The notes beneath the pieces were generated by a model. It was not told where the DNA came from, made no database searches, and worked only from the letters and a program-made list of their open reading frames with translations. Shown piece after piece: positions 1-7,943 of a DNA stretch of 64,000 nt. Where the stretch lies: contig NZ_CVRT01000106.1 of assembly GCF_001261915.1 (NCBI RefSeq), positions 16,530-80,529 of the forward strand, in the 5' to 3' direction. The stretch comes from Halorubrum sp. SD626R. GTDB taxonomy: Archaea > Halobacteriota > Halobacteria > Halobacteriales > Haloferacaceae. The position numbers were made by a program, and so were the translations under genes. The number at the start of each line of letters is the position of its first letter. The first letter of the stretch is position 1.

Positions 1-2
1 CC

Positions 3-338
3 GTCGCGGTCGGCGTCTTCGTCGGCGGCGCGATCCCCCTCATCGGCGGCACGATCGGCTCGGCCGGGGGCGTGTTCCTCGCCGCGTTCCTGATCGGGCT
101 GGCCCTCTCCGCCCGCCGGTACGTCGAGACCGGGCTCGCCGGCGGCGCGGCCGGAGCGCTCGTCGCCGTGACGAACGTCCTCGGGGTGGGCTTCCTTCCG
201 ATCGGTATCGACTACCTCCAACAGTGGGGGCTCCCCTTGCTCGCCGTCGGCGGCGGGCTCGGGCTCGCCGTCGCGCTCCTGGGCCACTACCTCGGGCGCG
301 ACCTCCGCGCCGGGCTCACCGCGGACATCGACGGCTGA
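3..338 (+). CDS. Membrane protein, C-terminal part (5' end outside window)
   Basis: The reading frame is open from the first bases of the window to a TGA at 338, so this is the last ~111 residues of a longer protein. It is Gly/Ala/Val/Leu-rich with about three hydrophobic segments (around residues 1-35, 45-65 and 75-95), ending in a short polar tail. It resembles the small multi-pass membrane proteins of unknown function that are common in haloarchaea, but I cannot assign a family. High GC and codon use match the core genes that follow. Confidence 0.6.
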   Translation, partial: VAVGVFVGGAIPLIGGTIGSAGGVFLAAFLIGLALSARRYVETGLAGGAAGALVAVTNVLGVGFLPIGIDYLQQWGLPLLAVGGGLGLAVALLGHYLGRDLRAGLTADIDG

Positions 339-381
339 GAGCGGGTCGCCCCGACGGCCGTCGGTCGCTCGTGCGGGGCCG

Positions 382-1338
382 TCACTTCCGCCCGATCAGC
401 GCGGGCCAGTGGTAGGCGTCGAACCCGACGTACGCGGCGATCTCGCGGCGTTCCAGCGCGAGGAAGCCGGCGAGGATCGCGACGAACCCGAGCACCGCCT
501 CCGCCTCGATCAGGCTGCCGAGCAGGAGCCAGCTCCCGGCCGCGGCGACGACGGGTTCGGCGTACCCGACGAGGTGCAGCTGCGCCGGCCCGACCGCGTC
601 GAGCAGCGCGAAGTAGATCAGGAACGCGAGGACGCCCGACAGCAGCGTGAGGTACGCGAGCGAGGCGATCGCGGTGTCGTTCCAGACGATCGAGGCGGGC
701 GACTCGCCGAACAGGGCGGCGCCGACGAACAGGAGCCCGGCGCCGAGCACCATCGCCCACCCTTGGAGGGCGGCGATCGGGAGGTCGGTCCGGAGCGGCC
801 GGAGCAGCACCGCCCCCAGCGAGAAGGCGACGGCGCCGGCGAACGCGAGTCCGACGCCGAGCAGGGCCGAGCTCCCGACGCCCGCTCCCGTCGGGTCGGC
901 GATCACGACCACGCCCAGGATACCGAGCGCGAAGCCGCCGATCTCGACGGGTCCGAGCCGCTCGCTCGGGAGGAGGAGGGCGGCGAACACCGCGGTCAAC
1001 ACCGGCGCGAGGCTCACGACGACGGCGGCGACCGCCCCGGAGATACGGAGTTCGCCGACGTACAACAGCCCGTGGTAGGCGGCGATCACGAAGGTCCCCG
1101 CCACGGCGACGCCGAGCCACTCGTCGCGACCGCGGGGGACGGTCCGGCCGGACGCGATTGCGGCGATCCCCAACACGATCACCCCCGCGACCGCGTACCG
1201 GACACCGGCGAACAGCAGCGGCGGGAAGTAGTGCAGCCCGGCCTCGATGGCGACGAAGGAGGTTCCCCAGAGGACCGCGAGGAGGACGAACGCGACGACG
1301 ACGGATTCCGGAGTAGAGAGGAGGTTCCGTAGCTTCAT
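382..1338 (-). CDS. DMT-superfamily (EamA-type) transporter
   Basis: A 318-residue, strongly hydrophobic protein with about ten predicted membrane helices in two repeated halves, the usual layout and length of EamA/DMT permeases. The first helix is followed by a region containing LWGTSFVAIEAGL, typical of the start of an EamA repeat; the second repeat begins near residue 170 (SLGAVLLRPL). Such proteins export or exchange small metabolites across the cytoplasmic membrane; the substrate cannot be read from sequence. It is divergent from the Lrp-type regulator at 1521, which may control it. The start is an ATG at 1338; no better upstream start is visible. Confidence 0.85.
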   Translation of the reverse strand: MKLRNLLSTPESVVVAFVLLAVLWGTSFVAIEAGLHYFPPLLFAGVRYAVAGVIVLGIAAIASGRTVPRGRDEWLGVAVAGTFVIAAYHGLLYVGELRISGAVAAVVVSLAPVLTAVFAALLLPSERLGPVEIGGFALGILGVVVIADPTGAGVGSSALLGVGLAFAGAVAFSLGAVLLRPLRTDLPIAALQGWAMVLGAGLLFVGAALFGESPASIVWNDTAIASLAYLTLLSGVLAFLIYFALLDAVGPAQLHLVGYAEPVVAAAGSWLLLGSLIEAEAVLGFVAILAGFLALERREIAAYVGFDAYHWPALIGRK

Positions 1339-1487
1339 TGAGTGTTAGTTCGAAGATTTCTGAGACAGTTAAACTATTCTCTCAGAACTGGTGGTATTCA
1401 GGATGAACAATCACACATACGAACGAACTGCAATACGCTCTCGAATCGACCTCGATTCTTGGAGCCGAGTACAACCCTGTCGGTCGG

Positions 1488-1496
1488 AATATACAA
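1488..1496 (+). promoter_or_regulatory. Probable TATA box for the Lrp/AsnC gene
   Basis: An AT-rich AATATACAA block lies about 25-33 nt upstream of the ATG at 1521 within GC-rich DNA. That is the distance expected for a haloarchaeal leaderless transcript. No Shine-Dalgarno sequence precedes the ATG. Confidence 0.45.
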
Positions 1497-1520
1497 CAAT
1501 CCCTCACGCGAAGGCGGGGT

Positions 1521-2003
1521 ATGGACGAGCGCGACGTGCGGCTGTTGAAGGCGATCTCGGACCTCGGGACCGGGAGCCCCGAGCGGCTCCACGAGGAGAC
1601 GGGGATCCCGGTGTCGACGATCCACTACCGGCTGAACAACCTCCGCGACGACGGCGTGATCGAGAACGACCTGTACGACCTCGACCACGAGGCGCTGGGA
1701 CTCGGCGTCACCGTGATCGTCGAGGTGCTCGCCGACTACGAAGGACCGTACGAGGCGTTCGCCGACGAGCTGCTCGCCGTCGAGGGGGTCACGGAGGCGT
1801 TCTTCACGATGGGCGAGACCGACTTCGTCGTGCTCGCGCGGCTCTCCTCGTCGGACACCGTCGAGCGCCTCATCAGCGACTTCGAGGCGATCCCGGAGGT
1901 CGAGCGCACGAACTCGACGTTCACCATCGCGACCCTCCGCGACGAACCGCGCGCGCCGGCGACGTACGAACTCGACACGCTGCTCGCGGAGCTGACGGAC
2001 TGA
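1521..2003 (+). CDS. Lrp/AsnC-family transcriptional regulator
   Basis: A 160-residue protein with an N-terminal winged helix-turn-helix (residues ~1-50; VSTIHYRLNNLRDDGVIEND is the recognition helix and wing) and a C-terminal RAM-like αβ domain (residues ~60-145) with the usual pattern of a valine-rich strand, then GVTEAFFTMGETDFVVLARL. Lrp/AsnC proteins bind DNA as dimers or octamers and sense amino acids through the RAM domain. It lies divergently next to the DMT transporter gene, so control of that gene is a reasonable inference. Length is normal for the family. Confidence 0.9.
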   Translation: MDERDVRLLKAISDLGTGSPERLHEETGIPVSTIHYRLNNLRDDGVIENDLYDLDHEALGLGVTVIVEVLADYEGPYEAFADELLAVEGVTEAFFTMGETDFVVLARLSSSDTVERLISDFEAIPEVERTNSTFTIATLRDEPRAPATYELDTLLAELTD

Positions 2004-2010
2004 CCGGGAG

Positions 2011-2535
2011 TCAGTCGGCGAGCAGCGAGGTGCCGACCGAGCGCTCGACGAACAGGAGGGCCACCAGCCCGCCGATGATGATGGTGTACGACACCGCGGC
2101 GAACAGCGCGTCCTGCGTCGTGGCGTACTCCGTGGTGCGGAAGATGATCACCTTCCGGACCATCGCGATGACGCCGGTGTAGATCACCAGCCTGACGATC
2201 CGGCGCGTGTCGCTCTGTTCGATGTAGGCGACGACCGTCTCGTACACCTCGACGATGATGAGCAGCAGCAGGCCGGTCTCGATGAAGCCGATGACCGTGT
2301 TCGGATCGGTGATGGCGCCGGTCGGGACCGACTCGGCGATCTGTATCGCGAGATCGACGACGCCGATGCCGAACAGGAGCGCGAACAGCGCCGCCGCCGC
2401 GAGCTCGACGCCGTGGATGAACCGGTTCGTCGCGTCGGAGACCCGATCGCCGCGCGTCCTCGCGACGTTCGGGTCGGGCGTGGGGTCCGGCGCGGACGGG
2501 TCGTCCGAGGGGTCGGTCGCGGGCGAGTCTACCAT
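2011..2535 (-). CDS. PsiE-like (phosphate-starvation-inducible E) membrane protein
   Basis: A 174-residue protein: an acidic, Pro-rich N-terminus (residues 1-40), then four hydrophobic segments (~45-70, 83-105, 117-137, 148-166). The arrangement and motifs such as LLLIIVEVYETVVAYIE match the PsiE family of small four-helix inner-membrane proteins. Function is poorly known in any organism. It is convergent with the Lrp gene (8 nt between stops). Confidence 0.75.
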   Translation of the reverse strand: MVDSPATDPSDDPSAPDPTPDPNVARTRGDRVSDATNRFIHGVELAAAALFALLFGIGVVDLAIQIAESVPTGAITDPNTVIGFIETGLLLLIIVEVYETVVAYIEQSDTRRIVRLVIYTGVIAMVRKVIIFRTTEYATTQDALFAAVSYTIIIGGLVALLFVERSVGTSLLAD

Positions 2536-2605
2536 CTAGTGTCCCTCGAATCAATACAGTGGCTCGCGACACGTAAAGAGCGGGCCTGACCGACCGGCGA
2601 ACTCG

Positions 2606-4489
2606 CTACGACCGCTTGCCGATCTCCTCCCGGAGCGCGTCCGAGACGACCTCGCCGTCCGCCTTCCCGCGGAGCGCGCCCATCGCCTCGCCCATCAGGC
2701 CGGAGAAGGCGCCCATCCCCTCGGCCTCGACCTGGTCGGCGTTTCGCTCGACGACCTCGACGACCGCCTCCCGGACCTCGGCCTCGCTCACGCCGGAGAG
2801 CCCGGCCTCCTCGACCGCCTCGGCCGCGGACAGCGACGGCTCCTCCGCCAGCGTCGCCAGCACCTCGGGGACGCCCTCCTTCGCGAGGTCGCCGTCCTCG
2901 ACGAGATCGAACAGGTCCAGGAAGTGGTCGTCGGTCAGGTCCTCGACCGGCTCCCCGTCGCGGCGGATCTCCGTCGTGGTCGACTCCAGCGTCGAGGCCG
3001 CGAAGGTGGGGTCGACGCCGCGGTCGACCGCGGTCTCGAACAGCGGGAAGCGCCGGCCGAACGCGACCTGCTCGGCGAGCCCGCGGTCGAGCCCGAAGGC
3101 GTCGACGTAGCGGTCGGTCTTCTCGTCGAGCAGCTCCGGGCGGTCCACGTCGGACGGGTCCGGCTCGACCGGCGGCACGTCCGTCTCGGGGTACATCCGC
3201 GCCGCGCCCGGCAGGGGCCGGAGGTAGCGGGTGGTCCAGTCGTCGTTGGCGCCGCGGGTCTCCTCGGGGACGCCCTCGATCGCGGTCTCGGCGCGGTCGG
3301 CGGCGGCCTCGATCGCGAGGTCCGCGGTCTCCGGGTCGGCGGCGACGATGGCGACCGCGTCGCCCTCGTCCGCGCCGACCGCCTCGCGGAGGGCCTCGAC
3401 TTCCGGCTCGGTGACGCCGTAGGCCGGCAGCTCGTCCGTGTGGAAGATCCCGCCCGCGCCGTGGCGCTTCGCGTGGTCCGACAGCTCGGTGCCGAGCCGC
3501 CGATCCGGCTGGATCTCGCGGCCGACGAGGCCGTCGAAGCCGAACAGCGGGACCGCGGTGACCTTCCCGCCGGCGTCGAGCGCGCCCCGGATGACGCCCG
3601 ACTCGGTGTCGGCGAAGACGTCGGTCGCGTCCGAAATATCGCCCACGCTCGCGCCGCGCTCGCGGAGTTCGTCGCGGATTTCGAGCAGCTCGGCCTGTCG
3701 CCCGACCTCGCCGCGGACGATGTCCTCGATCCCCTGGAGATCCTGGACGCCCTTCACCTCGACGCGGGCGCCGTCCGCGATGGAGACGTTCACGTCCTGG
3801 CGGATCGTGCCGAGCCCGCGCTTGACCGCGCCCGTCGACCGGAGCAGCATGCCGATCCGCTCGGCGGCCTCGCGGGCGCCCTCGGGGCTCCGGATGTCCG
3901 GGCCCGTCCCGATCTCGACGAGGGGGACGCCGAGCCGGTCGAGCGAGTAGACCACGCCCTCGTCCGTCTCCTCGACGCGTTTGGCCGACTCCTCCTCCAG
4001 CATGAGGTCGACGATCGACACGCGGCCCTCGCTCGTCTCGATCTCGCCCGCCTGTCCGAGCAGGATCGAGCGCTGGAAGCCGGAGGTGTTCGAGCCGTCG
4101 ATGACGAGCTTCCGCATGACGTGGGCCTGATCGACGACGGACACGTCGAGCAGGTCGGCGATCTGCAGCGCCACCGAGAGCGCCTCGCCGTCGACGCGCC
4201 GGGGCGGTTCGTCGTCCTCCTCGACGAGGCAGGTGGTGTCGTACGCGAGGTAGGTGAACTCGCGGTCGACGCGGCTCTCCTCCATCGCCGCGTCGTCGAG
4301 CTCGCCCAGCTCGCTCTTCGTCGGGTGGAGCCGCCGGGTGATCGACCGTTCGGCCTCGTCGGGGTCGCGCTCGACGGTGGGGGAGTCGCAGAACAGCTTC
4401 GTCTCCGTGTCGAGCTGCTGGTGGATCTCCAGCCCCGCGACGAGCCCCAGCTCCTCGTAGTCGTACTCGGGGGTCGCGTCCGTACTCAT
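2606..4489 (-). CDS. gatE: Glutamyl-tRNA(Gln) amidotransferase subunit E
   Basis: A 627-residue protein matching archaeal GatE throughout: early LVAGLEIHQQLDT (residues ~17-29), the GatB/GatE catalytic cradle with TSGFQRSILLGQAGEIET, an inserted AspRS-like domain in the middle (~260-420), and a C-terminal helical tail domain with YqeY-like GVSEAEVREAVVEVVERN. With GatD (not in this window) it converts Glu-tRNA(Gln) to Gln-tRNA(Gln), needed because archaea lack GlnRS. Length is normal and the frame intact. It is the last clear core gene before the island. Confidence 0.95.
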   Translation of the reverse strand: MSTDATPEYDYEELGLVAGLEIHQQLDTETKLFCDSPTVERDPDEAERSITRRLHPTKSELGELDDAAMEESRVDREFTYLAYDTTCLVEEDDEPPRRVDGEALSVALQIADLLDVSVVDQAHVMRKLVIDGSNTSGFQRSILLGQAGEIETSEGRVSIVDLMLEEESAKRVEETDEGVVYSLDRLGVPLVEIGTGPDIRSPEGAREAAERIGMLLRSTGAVKRGLGTIRQDVNVSIADGARVEVKGVQDLQGIEDIVRGEVGRQAELLEIRDELRERGASVGDISDATDVFADTESGVIRGALDAGGKVTAVPLFGFDGLVGREIQPDRRLGTELSDHAKRHGAGGIFHTDELPAYGVTEPEVEALREAVGADEGDAVAIVAADPETADLAIEAAADRAETAIEGVPEETRGANDDWTTRYLRPLPGAARMYPETDVPPVEPDPSDVDRPELLDEKTDRYVDAFGLDRGLAEQVAFGRRFPLFETAVDRGVDPTFAASTLESTTTEIRRDGEPVEDLTDDHFLDLFDLVEDGDLAKEGVPEVLATLAEEPSLSAAEAVEEAGLSGVSEAEVREAVVEVVERNADQVEAEGMGAFSGLMGEAMGALRGKADGEVVSDALREEIGKRS

Positions 4490-4638
4490 TACGCTTCACT
4501 CCGACGGCGCGCGACTAAAAGGATGGTAGTTCGCGCGAGCGACGTGCGATTCAAACCGGCGACGTGATTTATAAATCACAGATGCGGTCGGCGCGCGCCT
4601 CCGAGTGCCCGGAGGGCACGAGGAGCGCGTGCGAGGGA

Positions 4639-4666
4639 GTCGCTGGCGGCGGCAGCCGCCAGCGAC
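4639..4666. repeat. Perfect 12-bp inverted repeat (hairpin)
   Basis: GTCGCTGGCGGC at 4639-4650 and its exact reverse complement at 4655-4666 are separated by 4 nt. It lies in the 460-nt non-coding stretch upstream of gatE and belongs with the larger foldback at 4724-4819. Confidence 0.7.
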
Positions 4667-4723
4667 GAGGCCGGGGAGGTATGAGGCTGCGGTGCGGTCT
4701 CGGGCGGGCGGGATTCAAAGGGG

Positions 4724-4819
4724 CTGCCGCGAGGGCGGCGCAGGCGACGCAAGGACCGCAGGGAACGAGCGGAGCGAGTGACCGAGGACCGCAGCGAGCG
4801 TGCGCCGCCCTCGCGGCAG
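4724..4819. repeat. GC-rich foldback with 19-bp perfect arms
   Basis: Positions 4724-4742 (CTGCCGCGAGGGCGGCGCA) and 4801-4819 are exact reverse complements. The 58-nt interior contains two copies of GACCGCAG and the near-palindromic GAGCGGAGCGAGTG. No protein is supported here. It looks like a dispersed intergenic element of the kind found in many copies in Halorubrum-like genomes; that is from memory, and a genome search would settle copy number. Confidence 0.6.
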
Positions 4820-4949
4820 GGGCTTTGGAGGTGTTCACCACTGCGATCCGATCGTCGCCGTCACTTCTCACGTAGCATCGAAAGGAATTGTGCGTGGGTG
4901 CTGTCGTAGAGACAACACCGTGCATCGTGGCGGGTGTGCCGCCGTGCGA

Positions 4950-5003
4950 TGCGTGGGACCGGATTTGAACCGGCGGACCTCTACAGGACAGCGCCCTCAA
5001 CGC
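4950..5003 (-). pseudogene. tRNA-Leu(GAG) 3' half, 5' half missing (att scar)
   Basis: On the minus strand this reads as the anticodon arm (AGCG TTGAGGG CGCT, anticodon GAG), variable arm, T arm (GGTTCAAATCC) and 3' acceptor strand (CCCACGC then A) of a leucine tRNA. The D arm and the matching 5' acceptor strand (GCGTGGG) are not found; upstream sequence only vaguely resembles them. Integrative elements that target tRNA genes leave such 3' copies at one end, with the intact gene at the other. It faces the core chromosome, so I read it as the island edge. The intact tRNA would then lie beyond 64000. Confidence 0.65.
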
Positions 5004-5209
5004 TGCTTGGCTTGCGACCCCCTGCTGGCGGTCACGGGGTGTCCGCGCGTTTCGGTCGGAACCACGGGGATTCCGGGCGTACTGCGCCTGGAACCGGTGT
5101 TTTCTTTTGCTCCCGTCTCGCAGTCGATGCCTGTTGAACAGAGTATCTCACGGTGTTTACTTAAGTACTGTGACCGGCACAGCGTTCTACGCTGTCGACA
5201 CTCAAACCG

Positions 5210-5265
5210 GCGTTGAGGGGACTCATTGCTCGTCCGGTCCGCCGCTTCAAATCCGGTCCCACGCA
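5210..5265 (+). pseudogene. Second, inverted and degraded tRNA-Leu 3' fragment
   Basis: This plus-strand sequence starts with GCGTTGAGGG, as in the anticodon arm at 4950-5003, diverges through the variable arm, then matches again over the last 30 nt (T arm and acceptor strand, 5236-5265) with one mismatch. It is inverted relative to the first fragment and about 210 nt away. The 4950-5475 stretch holds no gene I can support; it appears to be recombination debris at the island border. Confidence 0.6.
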
Positions 5266-5474
5266 GCGCTTGCGCGCACTTACCTTTCCGTCGATGCACG
5301 GGGATTCGTTCCCTGTTGATGCCGGCACCCACGGGAGTTGGGACGGTCCAAGTCTGCCCAACTTTGTTGTTGACCGGACATCCAATGTATCATGTCAAAT
5401 TAAAATATATTGAGAACTCATAATGTTCTGTGCGTTGCTTACCCTAACCTTTGAAGATTACGTGGTGTGTTCTC

Positions 5475-6008
5475 ATGAGTATGGTTAAAATCAACATTAA
5501 CCCGGATGACCTCAAGGAATACAAGAAACGAGGCGCTCCGACCGAACATCCGACAAAACGAGTTGCAAAATCAACGACAGTCCGGGTAGGTGACGGAATG
5601 GGTACGAGTGATGATACTGAGGATGAGATATTCGAACGGTGGGTTAGTACGGCTGATCTCGGCGGAGATGTGTTTCGCTCTGACGAGAAAACATTCCCAC
5701 CGGTGTCAAGGCTGGCAGATTTCGTTGTCGTGTACAAGGAAGTTGACGTTGGCGGGTATCGTGTTGATGCGGTGCTCCGCCACCCGAATGGAGCGTGGGA
5801 GCTTATTGAGGTGAAGCGCGGCGGGAACGTTGGTCTCTCTGTTCTCGGACACCTCGTTGGAAAAAATATTCTGTTTGAGGATCAATTCAGAGTTAGCAAC
5901 CCAGTATCCTGTACCGTGCTTTCTGAGTCGATCCCATCACGATTTGAAGACGTTCTCGACAAGGTAGCAGCGCCATCTGATGTAGCCTTCACCGCGAAGT
6001 GTCCTTGA
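5475..6008 (+). CDS. Hypothetical protein with PD-(D/E)XK-like motif
   Basis: A 177-residue protein (ATG at 5475 chosen; an in-frame ATG at 5451 lies inside AT-rich, promoter-like DNA). The N-terminal ~60 residues are polar. The C-terminal part has GYRVDAVLRHPNGAWELIEV followed by KRG: an Asp, then E-x-K on the next strand, the catalytic pattern of the restriction-endonuclease-like fold. A helix with conserved-looking glycines (LSVLGHLVGKN) follows, as in many such nucleases. It is the first gene of the island. A DNA-cleaving or DNA-repair role is inference only. Confidence 0.6.
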   Translation: MSMVKININPDDLKEYKKRGAPTEHPTKRVAKSTTVRVGDGMGTSDDTEDEIFERWVSTADLGGDVFRSDEKTFPPVSRLADFVVVYKEVDVGGYRVDAVLRHPNGAWELIEVKRGGNVGLSVLGHLVGKNILFEDQFRVSNPVSCTVLSESIPSRFEDVLDKVAAPSDVAFTAKCP

Positions 6009-6079
6009 CTTCTGTTGTTCAACATGCTGCTTGCGTACCCTGAACTCAGCACCCGCCAGTGTCAGGGTTACTTACTTGA

Positions 6080-6985
6080 TCATACTTGCTCTGGGTCAAC
6101 ACCGTACAAATTCGGGCGCTTAAGTGCATTAGCGATGGTTTTCCTCGCACATCCGAGTTTATCAGCTGCAGCTGACTGACTCATTTCGCTGCGCGCCACC
6201 CGGCGGAGCGCGTCTCGCACATCGGTGTAGTTGTCGTCGGGTTTCAGAACTCCTGCTTCACTAGTGCAGCCAATCGGCGGGCGGCCAGCATCCCATTCAA
6301 TACCAGCGAGGAGCTCTTCTCCAGAGAGATTGTCCAGTTCTTCACTGGGGGATTCGTCAATACTGCCCGTGTGCGAATCCTGTTCATGACTATCTTCAGA
6401 ACTGGATTCGGTGCCTGGTCCGGATTCTGTAGCCCCAGTACCGTCGGCTTCCCATTCCTCTCTGACATCGTCCTGCTCGCTGGATTCAGTGTCATCGGCA
6501 TCTGCTTCAGTGTCGATGCCGAGCGCGCGGCGCTGCCCATCGGAAAGCGCGTTGGTTCCGTGGTCTCCGCGAATTGTGAGTCCATCATTAAGACCGACAA
6601 CGTGAGTGCTCTGATGGACAACATATTCGATGGCTTGTGGTGAAATCGCCTCGATATTCGGGGTCATAAGACGATTGCATGTCTCCGTTTCAATCGCTGC
6701 AGTCACTTCGTCGCACCACTCTCTCGCTACCCACAGCATATACTCGCTAGTTTTCCTCGTTGGTCGGACGATGTCGTATGCGTTGTTCGTCTCATCAAAA
6801 TGATATTCAACATCTTGGATCTCCTGGCGGTCAAGCCGCGGTATTACCTCAATCATCTCTTGTGCGTATTGGATCCATTCCGTTTGTTCTCGGGGAAGGA
6901 GTAGAATCGCATCTGGGGCAGGCGTCCCGTCAATTGACTCTCGATTTTTTGTGCTCAGGGAGTTTGATGTGACTATTGTGTTCAT
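6080..6985 (-). CDS. Hypothetical protein with C-terminal helix-turn-helix
   Basis: A 301-residue acidic protein. Residues ~20-145 form a folded domain with many aromatics that I do not recognise. Residues ~170-225 are a Ser/Asp/Glu-rich linker. The C-terminus (~245-295) contains RSEMSQSAAADKLGCARKTI, a good match to a Fis/homeodomain-like helix-turn-helix. This suggests a sequence-specific DNA-binding role. It is divergent from the TFIIB-like gene at 7327 across 340 nt. Confidence 0.6.
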   Translation of the reverse strand: MNTIVTSNSLSTKNRESIDGTPAPDAILLLPREQTEWIQYAQEMIEVIPRLDRQEIQDVEYHFDETNNAYDIVRPTRKTSEYMLWVAREWCDEVTAAIETETCNRLMTPNIEAISPQAIEYVVHQSTHVVGLNDGLTIRGDHGTNALSDGQRRALGIDTEADADDTESSEQDDVREEWEADGTGATESGPGTESSSEDSHEQDSHTGSIDESPSEELDNLSGEELLAGIEWDAGRPPIGCTSEAGVLKPDDNYTDVRDALRRVARSEMSQSAAADKLGCARKTIANALKRPNLYGVDPEQV

Positions 6986-7326
6986 ACGTAGATGTTAGGT
7001 TTTTACACACATATGCCTGGTGGGTGTGTACTTACACATAGAGTTTCTAAGACCGCGAAATATTTTTTCGACTGTTCTAAGGACGTGATTGATGATATTT
7101 TATTGGGGTAAATACCCGAATGATTTTCCTTAGGTGTCTAGGGGAATAGACGGATGAGGGGATTCACCCCTTATCTACACAACCTGTGCGCTTACTATGA
7201 CTGACTTACTTTTTTCTAAATCTATACAACAACTGGTACTCCGACAAGGGGTGCTCAGTCGCCGCGCAGCTCAAATACTACTTCGGACGGACTCCGAATT
7301 TAAGACCGTACCTCTACCGATTATAT
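6986..7326. promoter_or_regulatory. Divergent control region with inverted repeat
   Basis: This gap separates the minus-strand HTH gene from the plus-strand TFIIB-like gene. It contains TACACAC at 7004-7010 and its reverse complement GTGTGTA at 7024-7030, close to the HTH gene start, which could be an operator for autoregulation. AT-rich tracts and a short AGGGG/CCCCT stem near 7157 follow. A 62-codon frame at 7197-7385 shows no protein-like features. Confidence 0.35.
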
Positions 7327-7935
7327 ATGAATACAGACATACCATCATCAGACTCCACACAAAGTCTTCCGATCACCGACACTGAGAGAATCTACTACCT
7401 TATCGACGAACACACCAATATACTTGATCTCCCGTCAACTGTCGTCAAGACGACAAGCAACCTGTTTCGAAGCGCATACGAACGAACCAGTTTGGCAGGC
7501 CGTGGATCTACGATCGGCGTCGCCGCAGCAGTCAGAGTCGCGTGCCAAATGAGGGGAGTTGCCCGGTCCCTTGACGAAATCGCTACAGTAACAGACTCAG
7601 ATCCAACCCTTATCGCTCGGGAAGCTCAGAAAATCAGAGATGTCACTGGAAATCATACAACACCTGTCTCCCCTGCGTTCTTTGTTAACCACTGGGGACA
7701 GAAGCTTGGGATTGACCATAACACTCGTCAAGAAGCTACCGAGTTGCTCGCTGACATCCGTTTTGGACGTTCACCAGCAGCGGCCGCGGCAGGTGCGCTG
7801 TGGACTGTGATTGCGTCACGAGATGATCAGGATATGACGCAAAACGAGATCAGCAGGAAAACACACACAAGTACGTTTACGCTCCGTGAGGTACAACAAG
7901 ACCTGAGCAGAACAAATGTAGAACCTGATGGTTAA
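7327..7935 (+). CDS. TFIIB-like protein without zinc ribbon
   Basis: A 202-residue protein matching the two cyclin-like repeats of transcription factor B: residues ~20-105 (RGSTIGVAAAVRVACQMRGV, then SLDEIATVTDSDPTLIAREA) and ~110-195 (GRSPAAAAAGALWTVIA, then TQNEISRKTHTSTFTLREVQ). Normal TFB has ~300 or more residues and begins with a Zn ribbon and B-finger that recruit RNA polymerase; both are missing. Haloarchaea carry many TFB paralogues. A form with only the DNA/TBP-binding core could compete with full TFBs and act as a regulator; this is inference. Confidence 0.75.
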   Translation: MNTDIPSSDSTQSLPITDTERIYYLIDEHTNILDLPSTVVKTTSNLFRSAYERTSLAGRGSTIGVAAAVRVACQMRGVARSLDEIATVTDSDPTLIAREAQKIRDVTGNHTTPVSPAFFVNHWGQKLGIDHNTRQEATELLADIRFGRSPAAAAAGALWTVIASRDDQDMTQNEISRKTHTSTFTLREVQQDLSRTNVEPDG

Positions 7936-7943
7936 CGAAAATT

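Noticed and set aside
409..1332. Plus-strand frame of 307 codons opposite the DMT transporter
   Set aside because: Antisense shadow; composition (runs of Arg, Glu, Gly) is typical of a GC-rich reverse frame and the opposite strand encodes a clear ten-helix permease.
2924..4567. Long plus-strand frame of 547 codons opposite gatE
   Set aside because: It is the antisense shadow of gatE in high-GC DNA; the translation is Arg/Asp/Val-rich with no protein motifs, while gatE matches its family over its full length.
7197..7385. 62-codon frame upstream of the TFIIB-like gene
   Set aside because: It overlaps the start of the TFIIB-like gene and has no protein-like pattern.
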